The notes: generated from the sequence alone by a model not told the origin. 64,000 nucleotides of DNA from Bacilli bacterium (GCA_900771805.1 CAAGPL010000045.1:1-64000); one strand, 5' to 3'. Counted from the stretch's first letter, positions 41,287 to 51,600 are shown. A program made the numbers and translations.

Positions 41287-41985
41287 TTATTTGTCAAATG
41301 ATGCTAAATCAACCTTAACACCAGGACCCATAGTTGAAGCTAATGATACACCTTTTAAATAAATACCTTTAGCAGCTTGTGGTTTTGATTTGATGATAAC
41401 ATCCATAAATGCTTTTATGTTAGAAACTAACTTTTCATCATCAAATGAAACTTTACCAACTAATGCATGTACGTTAGCATATGAATCAGTTCTGTATTCA
41501 ACGCGTCCTTTTTTAACATCTTCAACAGCCTTTTTAGTATCCATAGTAACAGTACCAGTTTTAGGGTTTGGCATTAATCCTTTAGGGCCTAAAACCTTAC
41601 CTAACTTACCTAACATAGGCATCATTTCTGGTGTTGCAATAATTACATCAAAATCAAACCAATTTTCCTTTTCAATTTTAGTAATCATGTCTACATCACC
41701 AACAAAATCAGCTCCAGCTTCTGTTGCTGCTTTTGCTGCATCACCTTTTGCTAAAACTAACACTTTCTTAGTCTTTCCTGTTCCAAAAGGTAAAACTATA
41801 GCACCTCTTAGTTGTTGATCATTTTTCTTAGTATCTAAATTTAATCTAACTGCTATTTCTACAGTGCCATCAAATTTTGATACAGAAGTCTCTTTAACTA
41901 ATTTAACAGCTTCTTCTAAAGAATATAATTTACCCTTTTCAATTTTGCTTAAAGCTTCAGTGTACTTCTTACTTTTCTTTCCCAT
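41287..41985 (-). CDS. rplA: 50S ribosomal protein L1
   Basis: 232 residues with [21 protein letters not shown] (N-terminal domain), the signature [17 protein letters not shown], and [17 protein letters not shown]. It binds the L1 stalk of 23S rRNA and represses its own mRNA. AGGAGG precedes the ATG, and a candidate L1-binding hairpin lies directly upstream. Confidence 0.98.
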   Translation of the reverse strand: MGKKSKKYTEALSKIEKGKLYSLEEAVKLVKETSVSKFDGTVEIAVRLNLDTKKNDQQLRGAIVLPFGTGKTKKVLVLAKGDAAKAATEAGADFVGDVDMITKIEKENWFDFDVIIATPEMMPMLGKLGKVLGPKGLMPNPKTGTVTMDTKKAVEDVKKGRVEYRTDSYANVHALVGKVSFDDEKLVSNIKAFMDVIIKSKPQAAKGIYLKGVSLASTMGPGVKVDLASFDK

Positions 41986-41996
41986 TTTCTTACCTC

Positions 41997-42028
41997 CTTG
42001 TGGTTTATAGCGGATTTTCCTCCCACAT
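41997..42028 (-). promoter_or_regulatory. Candidate L1-binding hairpin in front of rplA
   Basis: The minus strand reads TGTGGGAGGAAAATCCGC and closes with AAACCACA, forming a TGTGG/CCACA stem with an asymmetric internal loop containing GGAGG, close to the L1 mRNA target that mimics its 23S site. It ends directly at the rplA ribosome-binding site, suited to translational control. Confidence 0.6.
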
Positions 42029-42061
42029 AGATAAATCTATATGACTATTTTTATTATTTTA

Positions 42062-42487
42062 TTAATCTTTAATTTCAATACCCATATTTTTAGCAGTACC
42101 AGCAACTATTTTCATAGCTTCTTCTACAGTATATGCATTTAAATCAGGTAATTTTATTTCAGCAATTTCTTTTAATTGATCCTTAGTTATAGAACCAACA
42201 ATTTCTGAAGAACCTTTTGTAGATCCTTTTTTTATTTTAGCAACTTTTTTAATTAAGAATGCAGTTGGCGGAGTTAAGAATCTAAGTTCAAAACTTCTAT
42301 CATCATAAACTGATATTTCAACTGGAACAATATCTCCTATTCTATCTTTTGTTGCGTCATTATATTTAACACAAAATTCACCAGAGTTAACACCTAATGG
42401 TCCTAGTGCAGTACCTACTGGTGGAGCAGGTGTAGCTTTACCTGCTGGTAATTGTAATTTTAATTTTCTTACTAATTCCTTTGCCAC
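42062..42487 (-). CDS. rplK: 50S ribosomal protein L11
   Basis: 141 residues from a GTG at 42487, which is eight bases after AGGAGG and gives the standard length starting with AKELVRKLKLQLPAGKATPAPP. The C-terminal rRNA-binding domain has KIKKGSTKGSSEIVGSITK-type sequence and NAYTVEEAMKIVAGTAKNMG. It forms the GTPase-associated centre with 23S rRNA and is needed for stringent response sensing. An upstream in-frame GTG overlaps the ribosome-binding site and is unlikely to be used. Confidence 0.97.
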   Translation of the reverse strand: MAKELVRKLKLQLPAGKATPAPPVGTALGPLGVNSGEFCVKYNDATKDRIGDIVPVEISVYDDRSFELRFLTPPTAFLIKKVAKIKKGSTKGSSEIVGSITKDQLKEIAEIKLPDLNAYTVEEAMKIVAGTAKNMGIEIKD

Positions 42488-42513
42488 GAAAAACACCTCC
42501 TATATTATATTTT

Positions 42514-42560
42514 TTCGCGAGTGGTCAAATAGCTTTATTTTTAATCCGCGCCTTCCACTA
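42514..42560 (-). promoter_or_regulatory. Candidate L1-binding leader in front of rplK
   Basis: The minus strand has GTGGAAGGCGCGGAT and, 20 bases on, GACCACTCGCG. GTGG pairs with CCAC, and GCG pairs with CGC, with an internal AGG bulge. This resembles the hairpin before rplA and the known L11-L1 operon leader, the usual position of L1 autoregulation. Confidence 0.6.
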
Positions 42561-42608
42561 ATCTTTTTTTCTTTCATCATCTATATAAAATATATAGCTG
42601 CGAATATA

Positions 42609-42638
42609 ATTTTATCACAGCATATATGATAAAAGCAA
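42609..42638 (-). promoter_or_regulatory. Promoter of rplK-rplA
   Basis: TTGCTT (42633-42638) and TAAAAT (42609-42614) on the minus strand, 18 bases apart, just after the nusG stop. Confidence 0.5.
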
Positions 42639-42650
42639 GTGCTTTTTTAA

Positions 42651-43190
42651 TTACTCTTTTGTAAATTGAGTAAGTTCAAGTTCAACATTTGTCTCTTGAC
42701 CAAATAAATCTATTGAAACATTTGCTTTTCCAGCATCTAAATCAATACTAGTTATTTTACCAGCAAGCATTTTAAATGGTCCATCTGTTATTTTAACGTT
42801 ATCACCAACTTCATAATTAGTAACAACAGTATCTCCCTTATAACCAATCTCTTTAAATATTCTTTCAACTTCATCATCATATAATGGAACTGGTTTTGCA
42901 CCCTTTCCTGATGATCCTAAAAATCCAGTTACACCAGGTGTATTACGAACAATATACCATGATTCATCTGACATTATCATTTCAACTAATACATAACCTG
43001 GAAATAATTTTTTAATTTTTTCCTTTTTCTTACCGTCTTTTATTTCTACTTCTTTTCTTTCTGGAACAATTACTCTAAATATGTTTTCTTGCATATCCAT
43101 AGAGTTAATCCTCATGTCTAATTTTTCCTTTACTTTAGCTTCATGACCAGAATATGTATTAACTACATACCATTTTTTTTCTTCTTCCAT
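42651..43190 (-). CDS. nusG: Transcription antitermination protein NusG
   Basis: 179 residues. The NGN domain (KWYVVNTYSGHEAKVKEKL; FPGYVLVEMIMSDESWYIVRNTPGVTGFLG, shown here only by its key start) is followed by the KOW domain VGDNVKITDGPFKMLAGKI. It binds RNA polymerase and affects pausing and termination. It starts one base after the secE stop, the conserved secE-nusG pair. Confidence 0.97.
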   Translation of the reverse strand: MEEEKKWYVVNTYSGHEAKVKEKLDMRINSMDMQENIFRVIVPERKEVEIKDGKKKEKIKKLFPGYVLVEMIMSDESWYIVRNTPGVTGFLGSSGKGAKPVPLYDDEVERIFKEIGYKGDTVVTNYEVGDNVKITDGPFKMLAGKITSIDLDAGKANVSIDLFGQETNVELELTQFTKE

Positions 43191-43191
43191 A

Positions 43192-43410
43192 TTAGCTAAA
43201 TACCTCCTTTAAGTATGAAAATAAGGCAATAATCATATCTGTACCTATAAAAAACACACAAATAAATATCATAAAAACAATTGTTGCAATAGAATATTTA
43301 ATTAAATTCTTCTTAGAAGTCCACATTATTTTTTTAGATTCTTTTGCAACATCAGCAAAAAAATCCTTTAAAAACTTAAATAAATTTCTTTTTTTCTTAG
43401 CTTTTGCCAT
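43192..43410 (-). CDS. secE: Preprotein translocase subunit SecE
   Basis: 72 residues with a single membrane helix (IATIVFMIFICVFFIGTDMII) and the amphipathic FLKDFFADVAKESKKIMW segment characteristic of SecE. It is an essential channel component of SecYEG. It precedes nusG directly. The rpmG (L33) gene that commonly precedes secE is absent from the 82-base gap to sigH. Confidence 0.94.
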   Translation of the reverse strand: MAKAKKKRNLFKFLKDFFADVAKESKKIMWTSKKNLIKYSIATIVFMIFICVFFIGTDMIIALFSYLKEVFS

Positions 43411-43492
43411 ATTTTATCTCCTATTAATTCAAAATAAAAAACACTAAAAGATGTGTTTACTAACTAAATAGTAACACATTAAATAAAATTAG

Positions 43493-44107
43493 TCAATTTA
43501 TTTCTTCTAATATTTTTCTTAATTTTATTCTTATTCTAAACAAAACACTTTCTATAGACTTTGCTGTTTTATTAAGCGTTTTAGAAATTTCTTCGTTACT
43601 AAAACCATAAATTTTAAGTTCATAAACTTGCTTTTCAAATTTTGATAAACAAGTTTCTATTTTTTTATTGAAGTATATAGCCTGCTCTTTACCAACTAAA
43701 AGATCTTCTATAGAGCGTTCATTACTAGATATTAAATTATCTAAAGTGTTATTATCCTCATTTAATTTATAATCTATTGAATAAGACTCATTTAAAATAC
43801 TATGCTTTTTTCTATTTGCATTTCTTATAGCAGACATTATTTTTCTTTTTATACAAACAAATGCAAATGTAGAAAATTTTATATTTTTTTGATCTTTATA
43901 AGTTTTTATTGCAGAATCTAATCCTATTAACCCTTCCTGATACAAATCATTATAATCAAGACCTTTGCCATCTACTAGTTTTACATACTTCCTAGCATAA
44001 TAATCTATAACTGGTTCATATTTTTTAAATATAGTATCTACTGCATCCTCATTATTTTCACAAACCATATAAAGTAATTCATAATCATCTTCATATTGTT
44101 TTATCAT
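43493..44107 (-). CDS. sigH: Sigma-70 family factor, SigH-like
   Basis: 204 residues. Region 2 is visible as LDYNDLYQEGLIGLDSAIKTY and FSTFAFVCIKRKIMSAIRNANR, and region 4 as KFEKQVYELKIYGFSNEEISKTLNKTAKSIESVLFRIR (key elements: HTH with NEEIS and SIES). The conserved position between rlmB and secE is that of Bacillus sigH (spo0H), the transition-phase sigma that starts sporulation. The gene ends in TGA and begins one base after the rlmB stop. Orthology rests mainly on synteny. Confidence 0.85.
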   Translation of the reverse strand: MIKQYEDDYELLYMVCENNEDAVDTIFKKYEPVIDYYARKYVKLVDGKGLDYNDLYQEGLIGLDSAIKTYKDQKNIKFSTFAFVCIKRKIMSAIRNANRKKHSILNESYSIDYKLNEDNNTLDNLISSNERSIEDLLVGKEQAIYFNKKIETCLSKFEKQVYELKIYGFSNEEISKTLNKTAKSIESVLFRIRIKLRKILEEIN

Positions 44108-44108
44108 T

Positions 44109-44819
44109 TTATTCCCCCAATCGTTGTCTTACTACCTCATATATCATTATTCCTGCTGCAACAGATGCATTTAAACTATTTATTTTTCCATACATAGGAA
44201 TTGATGCTATAAAATCACAATTTTTACTAACTAAATTACTTATTCCAAAACCTTCACTTCCAATTATTAAAGCTACCGGAACAGTATAATCTATTTTATT
44301 ATACGAAATACTATTTTCCATATCTGTTCCAACTATCCATATTCCAAGTTTTTTTAATGTTTTTATAGTAGCATTTATATTAGTTACTTCAACAATTTTA
44401 ACATTATCAAGTGCACCAACACTTGTTTTCATAACAGTTGAATTTACTCTTACACTTCTATTTTTAGGAATTAGTATATAATCAACACCAGATGCTTCAC
44501 AAGTTCTTATAATTGCCCCAAAATTATGAGGATCTTCTAAATGATCCAAAATAACAATAAACGGATTTTCCGGCATATTATTAATCATATCATTTATATT
44601 TAAATATTTAAAATCCGGAATTTGTAATATAACTCCTTGATGATTACCACTTTCCATTTTGTCCATTTCATATTTGTCCAAATAAGTTATTTTAGTATTA
44701 ATATTTTTTAAATCTTTTTCAATTTCACTGCCCATCATATTTTTAGATAAGTAAGCACTAATTATATTTCTTTTATTATTTATAAGTTCTTTAGCAACAT
44801 TCTTTCCATATACATACAT
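44109..44819 (-). CDS. rlmB: 23S rRNA 2'-O-methyltransferase RlmB/TrmH family
   Basis: About 236 residues of the SPOUT superfamily. Motif 1 is NPFIVILDHLEDPHNFGAIIRT, motif 2 is ALIIGSEGFGIS, and motif 3 is SLNASVAAGIMIYEVVRQR. Family members methylate the ribose of G2251 in 23S rRNA. The ATG at 44819 is one base after the mrnC stop, with AGGTGA inside the mrnC end. The order mrnC-rlmB-sigH is as in Bacillus (where a yacP gene usually intervenes, missing here). Confidence 0.92.
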   Translation of the reverse strand: MYVYGKNVAKELINNKRNIISAYLSKNMMGSEIEKDLKNINTKITYLDKYEMDKMESGNHQGVILQIPDFKYLNINDMINNMPENPFIVILDHLEDPHNFGAIIRTCEASGVDYILIPKNRSVRVNSTVMKTSVGALDNVKIVEVTNINATIKTLKKLGIWIVGTDMENSISYNKIDYTVPVALIIGSEGFGISNLVSKNCDFIASIPMYGKINSLNASVAAGIMIYEVVRQRLGE

Positions 44820-44820
44820 A

Positions 44821-45195
44821 TTAATCACCTAAAATTTCTTTCATTATTTCATTTATTCTTTTATAATCATTTTTTAAATATAACATCCCAAACAAAGCTT
44901 CTAATGCAGTTGCCTTTTTATAATCTACAATATTAGAATTTTTTGGTTTAGAGTGTGTTTTATAATTTCTTGCTCTATTTATTGTGTACAATTCATTTTC
45001 ATTAAAAATATTTTTTTCTAACAAAGTATCTAATATTTTAGATTGACTATTTGCACTAACATATTTATTAGCTTCTTTATTTAATATATTTGATTTTCCC
45101 ATTTTCTTTTTTAACAAATATTCTCTTATTAAAACTTCATATACAGAATCTCCTAAATATGCTAAAACACCAGCATTTATTTCATTTACATTCAT
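44821..45195 (-). CDS. mrnC: Mini-ribonuclease III
   Basis: 124 residues consisting of an RNase III catalytic domain without a dsRNA-binding domain. AYLGDSVYEVLIREYL carries the catalytic Asp, and ALEALFGMLYL the second acidic motif. It matures 23S rRNA ends in Firmicutes. It is the first gene of the mrnC-rlmB-sigH unit. Confidence 0.93.
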   Translation of the reverse strand: MNVNEINAGVLAYLGDSVYEVLIREYLLKKKMGKSNILNKEANKYVSANSQSKILDTLLEKNIFNENELYTINRARNYKTHSKPKNSNIVDYKKATALEALFGMLYLKNDYKRINEIMKEILGD

Positions 45196-45234
45196 TATTT
45201 TTCACATCCATAAGTATTAAAGCACATAAAAAGC

Positions 45235-45257
45235 AAAAAAACAAGGTATACCTTGTT
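45235..45257 (-). terminator. Terminator of the yabP-yabQ-divIC unit
   Basis: Minus strand AACAAGGTATACCTTGTT palindrome followed by seven T residues at the divIC stop. Confidence 0.85.
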
Positions 45258-45546
45258 AATCTATTTTTAATATTTTTTCACCCGTTTTAGAATATAAATA
45301 TTTTTCTCTTGCATATCTTGCAGCATATTCTGGATTTTTAAGTTTTTCAACATCATCAGAAAGTATTTTTTCTTCTTCTTTTAATTTTTCTACTTGAGCT
45401 TTTAACTTAACTTTTTCATTTGTTTTTTGTTTAATTTTAAAAAGATTACTAACAGATGAAATAATAGACAAGCATATTATAAAGAAACACACTATAGAAG
45501 TTAAAACCATTCTACGTCTTTCTTTTGCAGTTAATTTGTTAGCCAT
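45256..45546 (-). CDS. divIC: Septum formation initiator DivIC/FtsB family
   Basis: 96 residues: a short basic cytosolic N-terminus, one membrane helix (VLTSIVCFFIICLSIISSV), then a heptad-rich coiled coil (KVKLKAQVEKLKEEEKILSD) and the conserved PEYAARYAREKYLY motif. It is part of the FtsL-DivIB-DivIC septal complex. It is directly downstream of yabP-yabQ, as in Bacillus. Confidence 0.9.
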   Translation of the reverse strand: MANKLTAKERRRMVLTSIVCFFIICLSIISSVSNLFKIKQKTNEKVKLKAQVEKLKEEEKILSDDVEKLKNPEYAARYAREKYLYSKTGEKILKID

Positions 45547-45594
45547 TATACCACCTCGTTATAATTTTATTATATAACTTTTTCATAGTATTTT

Positions 45595-45870
45595 CTAGAT
45601 ATTATTGTCTTTAAAGTAAAGTAAATGACAAAAAAGCATTCCTAATATTAAAAATATTATAATATAATAACTTAACATACCATAATTGATTCTATATAAT
45701 AAGAAATAAAAAAATAAAACATTTATAATGCAAAATAAAAAAAATGATAAAATTTTAATTATATTTCTTTTGAAAATTACATTCATTAATACCTTGTATA
45801 CCATAAAAAAAAGCATACCATAAATAAAAGAAAAAAAAATAACTTTAAACTGATTTTCTAAATTCATCAT
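45595..45870 (-). CDS. yabQ: Spore cortex biosynthesis protein YabQ
   Basis: 91 residues with three or four hydrophobic segments, including FFSFIYGMLFFMVYKVL and FFLFCIINVLFFYFLLYRINYG. The pattern of YabQ and its location between yabP and divIC support the call; the sequence itself diverges. It is a mother-cell membrane protein needed for cortex formation. The ATG overlaps the TGA of yabP (ATGA). Confidence 0.82.
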   Translation of the reverse strand: MMNLENQFKVIFFSFIYGMLFFMVYKVLMNVIFKRNIIKILSFFLFCIINVLFFYFLLYRINYGMLSYYIIIFLILGMLFCHLLYFKDNNI

Positions 45871-46157
45871 TTAAATAATTTATTTAACATGGAATTTTCT
45901 TTTTTTGATTTTATATCATCTAAATATGAAAAACCATCTATTATTCCTTTTATTGTAATAGTACCTTCATAAGTATCTAACTTTATTATTTCTAATTTTC
46001 TACCCTTTATTCCAAGAGGTCCTGCAACTGTTTGTAAAATAAATTCCTCACTATCAAAACTATCTATCTTAGTTATACCACTAATTATTATATTTTGCCT
46101 TTCACTAACAGTAATACTATGATTCATTAATTCCATTTTTTCTTCATTAATCTCCAT
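45867..46157 (-). CDS. yabP: Sporulation protein YabP
   Basis: 96 residues of the YabP/YqfC family: NHSITVSERQNIIISGITKI, DSEEFILQTVAGPLGIKG and a C-terminal GFSYLDD. In Bacillus it is required for spore cortex assembly and is sigma E controlled. It is translationally coupled to yabQ. Confidence 0.92.
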   Translation of the reverse strand: MEINEEKMELMNHSITVSERQNIIISGITKIDSFDSEEFILQTVAGPLGIKGRKLEIIKLDTYEGTITIKGIIDGFSYLDDIKSKKENSMLNKLFK

Positions 46158-46208
46158 GTTTTCCTCCTAGTTAATTATATAAAAAAGAAAGATAAATATG
46201 ACAGTAAT

Positions 46209-46466
46209 TTACCTTTCTTCATTATAAGCTTTTTCTATTGCATCATCAATTTGTTTTCTTAATTCTGCATTTATAGGATGAACATAATCTTTATATTTTC
46301 CATCAGATAATTTTTTATTTGGCATTGCTGCAAAAATTTTAGTATTTCCTTTTATAATTCTTATTCCATTTACCTTTAAACAATTATCAAAAACAATTTC
46401 AGCATAACCAATCATTCTTGAATTTTCTTTTGTTTCCTTTTGAATAGAAACACTTGTTATTTCCAT
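46209..46466 (-). CDS. spoVG: Septation/regulatory protein SpoVG
   Basis: 85 residues, start to end typical: MEITSVSIQKETKENSRMIG, VKNGIRIIKG-like LKVNGIRIIKGNTKIF, and PSKK-like MPNKKLSDGKYKDYVHPINAE. It is a small nucleic-acid-binding regulator, sigma H dependent in Bacillus, where it affects asymmetric septation. It lies between yabP and the surface-protein genes. Confidence 0.96.
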   Translation of the reverse strand: MEITSVSIQKETKENSRMIGYAEIVFDNCLKVNGIRIIKGNTKIFAAMPNKKLSDGKYKDYVHPINAELRKQIDDAIEKAYNEER

Positions 46467-46516
46467 ATGATCACTCCTTTAATTGATATTACTAAATATA
46501 GTTTAACATAATAATT

Positions 46517-46549
46517 AAAAAAATAGCAAAAAAATTCTGCTATTTTTTT
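46517..46549 (-). terminator. Terminator of the surface-protein operon
   Basis: Arms AAATAGCA and TGCTATTT with a T run, overlapping the 3' end of the adhesin gene. Confidence 0.75.
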
Positions 46550-48675
46550 ATTTTTTTTCTAATTATTATAGCTATGACTAATAAAGCTACTAAAGAAGAT
46601 ATAATAAAAGCATAATTAAGTATTTTTCTACCAGTAATTATAGTTACAACTAATTCTGCTGAAGCAGAGCTTCCATATTTATTTGACTTTTGATCTATCA
46701 TTTCGACTAAATAATATCCATCTTTATCACTATCTTTAATTGTTACTAATGCCTTTGAATTTTTATCTTCTATAAGTTCATATCCCTTTGGTGCTTCTTT
46801 TTCTGCCACTCTATATTCACCAGGTGGCAATTTTGAAATACGAGCAATTCCATCTTTTGTAAGAATTATATATGTTGCATCACTATTATTTTCTGTTATT
46901 TTTGAATCATACTCATATGAACCTTCTTCAATTTGTTTTAACAACATATCTTTATAGACATTATTTATTTTCATTTGAAGTGAGAATTTTCCGCCAGAGA
47001 CAAATTCACCATCTTCATTTTTCTTTTGAAACTCTAATCCAGTAAAACCGTTTGTAAATGATACATTTTTATCAGAACCACATACATCTATATTTTTAAC
47101 TGGAGATGATGGTAATGTAAGTCCCTCTGGTGGTTTTGTTTCTGATATAGTATATTTACAGCTCTTTAAAGTATATACTTTAAACTTTCCCTTACAAGTA
47201 CGTAACTTTGTTGTTGCGCCTTCTATATCTTTCGTTACTGTTTGATATTCTCCATCTTTAATTTTCTTAAAATATAAACTATTTCCGTTTTCTTTTATCT
47301 CAAATTCAGGACCAGTATAAGTATCAGTTCCACATCCATCATCTAATTCAACTTCTTGGTTATTTTCATCTACAGTTTTTTTAGTTAAATTAAACTCTTT
47401 ATTCTTATTTGATAATGATATTGTTCCATAACTTGCTGTTCCAGAAATATTTGAATGAGTAATAGAAACTGCTTTTGGAGTCGAATCAAGCTCATATCCG
47501 GCTGGTGCTGTAATTTCTTTTACATAATATGTTCCAGGATAAGGAATCTTAGCATATGTTGCAACACCATTTTTATCAGTTGTTATAGTTCCTAAAATTG
47601 TTGTACAAGAACTATTAGTACAAACATTAAATTTTGCACCACTTAAAACAGCGCCATCTAACTTTGCTTTTTTAATAACTTTTAATTGATAACTTGGTGT
47701 ATATACTTTTATATGACTAAAATCAGTAATTCCACCACCAACTAATAAATCTTGGTATGTACCATCATAATATGCTGTTGCTTCATTTGGATTTCTTCCT
47801 GGATCATCTTTATTATATATTTTTATAGATACTTTCTTTGCATTATCAATACTTATTGGTTTATCAGATGATATAGTAATTGAATCATCTGTTTTACTTA
47901 CTTTCAAGCCAGATGTTTCATATATTGTCCAATATTTAAAATTTGTATCATTTATTGTTAAACTATAATTACTACCATTCCAGGAAAGAGAAACAACATT
48001 AGCATTAGAATCTGATGGACTAAACTTATTATTCCCATCACCTGGATTTAAACGATTAAACGATCCTCTTATAGCATTTAATATTCTGAAATATTCTGTC
48101 GGAATAACAGAGTCACTTAAACTACCTTTACACCCCCTTACATTTTGAGTTATATCATAAAATGAGCAATTCGGACCATAATGATTATCAGGTGGATATT
48201 GTTCAAATGTTGTTCTTTCGCCTTTTACAACTTCCCAAATTAATCCTTGTGCTGCAAATATTTTTTTTGCTGTATCAGATCCAACACCCTCATAGTATGA
48301 TTTACTTTGAACTTTACCAACATTAATTGCAAATGTTAAAATTTGTTTTAACATTTTTCTTTTTTGAACTGAATCTATTGTCCCTGCTATATCAAAATTG
48401 TCAATTGGCAGGCTTAAATTTCCTGAGAAACCTGCAGAAGGAAGCGGTACCCCTGGCTCTATACAATATGCGTGCATTCCATCTACCATATAAATTCCTG
48501 TTGCATAATTTAGTTTTTTATTTACTCCATTTAATGTAAATTGAACATTCTTAAATCCTGCTGGATATGCATAAACTGCACCTGTTTGGTATGCTTTTAA
48601 TGAACTACTAAATCCGAAGAAGGAGAATATAACAAATAGAAATATAGTTAGTTTTTTAAATGTTTTACTATTCAT
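46540..48675 (-). CDS. Surface adhesin with thioester domain and SpaA-type repeats
   Basis: About 711 residues. A signal peptide (KKLTIFLFVIFSFFGFSSSLKAYQ) is followed by a probable TED/TQXA thioester domain whose Cys is in HAYCIEPGVP and whose Gln is in FAAQGLIWEV. Next are SpaA/Cna-B-like domains with the intramolecular isopeptide Glu motifs YVKEITAPAGYE and YRVAEKEAPKGYE, and a Cys-rich middle one with ISETKPPEG. It ends in a membrane helix plus KKIKK, but no LPXTG sortase signal is present, so it is membrane-held rather than sortase-linked. The ATG at 48675 has GGAAGGTGA before it and lies one base after the stop of the 1481-residue gene. Confidence 0.85.
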   Translation of the reverse strand: MNSKTFKKLTIFLFVIFSFFGFSSSLKAYQTGAVYAYPAGFKNVQFTLNGVNKKLNYATGIYMVDGMHAYCIEPGVPLPSAGFSGNLSLPIDNFDIAGTIDSVQKRKMLKQILTFAINVGKVQSKSYYEGVGSDTAKKIFAAQGLIWEVVKGERTTFEQYPPDNHYGPNCSFYDITQNVRGCKGSLSDSVIPTEYFRILNAIRGSFNRLNPGDGNNKFSPSDSNANVVSLSWNGSNYSLTINDTNFKYWTIYETSGLKVSKTDDSITISSDKPISIDNAKKVSIKIYNKDDPGRNPNEATAYYDGTYQDLLVGGGITDFSHIKVYTPSYQLKVIKKAKLDGAVLSGAKFNVCTNSSCTTILGTITTDKNGVATYAKIPYPGTYYVKEITAPAGYELDSTPKAVSITHSNISGTASYGTISLSNKNKEFNLTKKTVDENNQEVELDDGCGTDTYTGPEFEIKENGNSLYFKKIKDGEYQTVTKDIEGATTKLRTCKGKFKVYTLKSCKYTISETKPPEGLTLPSSPVKNIDVCGSDKNVSFTNGFTGLEFQKKNEDGEFVSGGKFSLQMKINNVYKDMLLKQIEEGSYEYDSKITENNSDATYIILTKDGIARISKLPPGEYRVAEKEAPKGYELIEDKNSKALVTIKDSDKDGYYLVEMIDQKSNKYGSSASAELVVTIITGRKILNYAFIISSLVALLVIAIIIRKKIKK

Positions 48676-48676
48676 T

Positions 48677-51600
48677 TTAATCACCTTCCTCATTTTGTCC
48701 TGCAACTACTAGAATTTGTAAATCTTCATCATCTACTGATGCATAATTTATAAATGAACCAGCTTCTTTTCTTGAAATATCAAATGCAATTGTTAAATAT
48801 TTTTTCTCTCCACTATTAATTAATTGATCAAATAAAGTATTGTTTTCTAAGTAACCATTATCATTCATTACCCAACCTTTATTTTCTTCATACTTGTCAT
48901 TAAATGTCATTCCATCAGGAATATAATCTTTAACTTGATATATATATCCTGGATAGTATCCAGTATTTTCTAGTTCTAATGTATAAACAACTTTTATACT
49001 TAAATTATTTATATCTTTTACATCTAGCTTAGCTAATGTTGCATTTCCATAATCTCTAGTTGTAGAAACACCTAAACGATTTGTTGTTATAGCTTTTGTT
49101 ATATATTTAGTAAGTTTAACAGAATATTCTTTTCTTAATGCAAGACCTAGATTTATATTACTTACTTGTCTTGTATTATCAGTTATTTCAATATCATCTG
49201 TTCTTACTATTACACTTTGATTGTTTACTTCATCTTCCTTTTTAGTCTCGTCATTATCAGATTTTTCAACATCTTCTTTTTCGTTTTCTTTTATATCTTC
49301 TTTTTCATTTGAAATTGTTACTGATTTAAACTGAGATGTAATAGATTTATCTAAATTTACTTGATATGGTGATATACCATATTTAGCAGTATTATATTCC
49401 GCTACAACATAATATGTTCCTGGCATTAAATCGGTTAAACTATAGTAGCCTTTTTCATCTGTTGTTACTGTTTTAATTAATTCATTATCAGAAGATGAAT
49501 ATAGTTTCAATGTTACTCCAGAAACTTTTTTCTCATCAAATTTCATAATACCATCTGAATCAAAATCTTCCCAAACAGTACCTGTTATTTTTTTACTAAT
49601 TACAGACACAGTAAGTTCATGTAATGTTTTAACATCTGAATCATATACTAAATAAGAATTTATTTTATACATATCATCAGTTTTATTACCCTTTGGATTT
49701 ATTGTTATTCTTTGATCATATAATTTATTTACATCTAAATTTATATTATTAACCTTTATTGCTGTAACTCTAGAATAATTATTTTTCTTATATTCATCAC
49801 AATTTTTCCAATCAATTTCTGTAGAATCTCTTAAATTTTCTTCTTTACTAACTAAAGCAGGTAAACTTACAGTACATAAAGCATTATCTGGCAAATCAGA
49901 TATAGTATAAGTTCCTGTATAAGATACCTTTTCGTTACTAATATCATTGTAAGGTAATACAGTTACTAAAGAAATATTATTATGTGCCATTTTATCATTA
50001 TTATATAGTTTAGTTCCTACATAAAAACTTGTATCTTTTGATATAGCAACATTTGAAGCATATTGATTATAAGAAATTACTTCATTATTTTGATATATAA
50101 TGCTTCTAATTGTTGTTCTTTCTGATATATCTGATGTATCACTAATATTATCTGGTGTTGTAGCCTGTATTTCAACCGATATATCTTTTTTTGTACCTGA
50201 ATTAATATCTATGTCATAATTTATATCAAATTGTATTGGATCAATCCATTCATTTACTTTTTGCCCTTTAAGTTCATATGTTAAAGTTTTTCCATTATTA
50301 CTTACATTTGGTAACATATAATTTTCATTATATATATAATTAATACCTGATGGAAGATTAACTTTTATTATAACTGATTTCAACTCATTTATACCTGCTA
50401 AATTAGTATTAACATTTTCACCTGGCAAACTAATTGTTGGATATATGCTTAGTGTTGAACTATTTTTTTCTGCACCATTTACAATAACATCTTGTTCACT
50501 ACTACCAACAAACACTTTAGTTCTTGCTTTAAATGCAGTTATATTTATTTTAGCAGAAGGGTCACTTTCTTTATTTACATCCTTTATTGTTTTATCTTCT
50601 AAAGTTTCTTTATAATATGCATTTGATGTTAAAGATATTGTTCCACCATGATTACCAACATTTGTCTTTAATCTTATCCTAAAGTTTATATTTTGACCTG
50701 GTTTTACTTCTTTTACAGTATAAGTCAAATATGCTAATGTTAAATTTTCTTTTTGTATATTTTCATCATCGTATGATTCAAATTCTTTTGCATCACCAAC
50801 ACATGTAGTGCCAGATTCTTCCATTTTACAAGCATAATACTTAACTATTACTTCTTGATTATCATTAATACCACTAATTTGATAAGCTTCTTTTAAATTA
50901 CTTGAATATTCTATCATACTAAATAAAGCGGTTGGATTAGTAGATGTTGAAGTACCAATAGCTATTGGAACCTTAACTGTTACTTCATCTATATTGCTAT
51001 CTCCATCAGCAGAATAAGAAAATAAAGATTTTAAAACAGTTTCTTCTCCATATGATAAAGTTTTTTCCTTTGTTTCGAATTCTAAACTATTCGTCTTTGT
51101 TCCAACAGAATAATTTTTATTAACTGAGGTTCCTTTAGAAACTTCTTCATTATTATTTCCATAAGCTATTAAATCAACAGTTATGTTATTGGTAACTGAA
51201 CTATCACGAATAGATTTTGCATTAACAAAATAAGAGCCTAGTGCTATAAAATTATTATTATATAAATATAAATTACCATCAGATTTTATATTTTTAGCAG
51301 TAAACATATATTTAGTTATAAAATTAATTTTATTTGTAACTTCAAGAACAAATCCATTTTTATCAGTTACTTTATAAACAGCATTATATGTACCTGCTTT
51401 GTTAGTATTTAATTTACTTATTTCTTCATTTGTTAATACATCATAATATTTAACAGAACAATTTGAAGTAGAATTACAAGTGAAATCTTTTGAATCTATA
51501 GATAGTAATGGATCACCATATTTACCATTTGACGATGTATAAATTGCATTAGCTGTTAAAACTTGTGCTTTAACAAAAGGCATTTTATCGACAATTTTAA

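Noticed and set aside
46540..48675. An LPXTG sortase signal in the adhesin
   Set aside because: The C-terminus has a membrane helix and basic tail but no LPXTG or recognisable variant before it.
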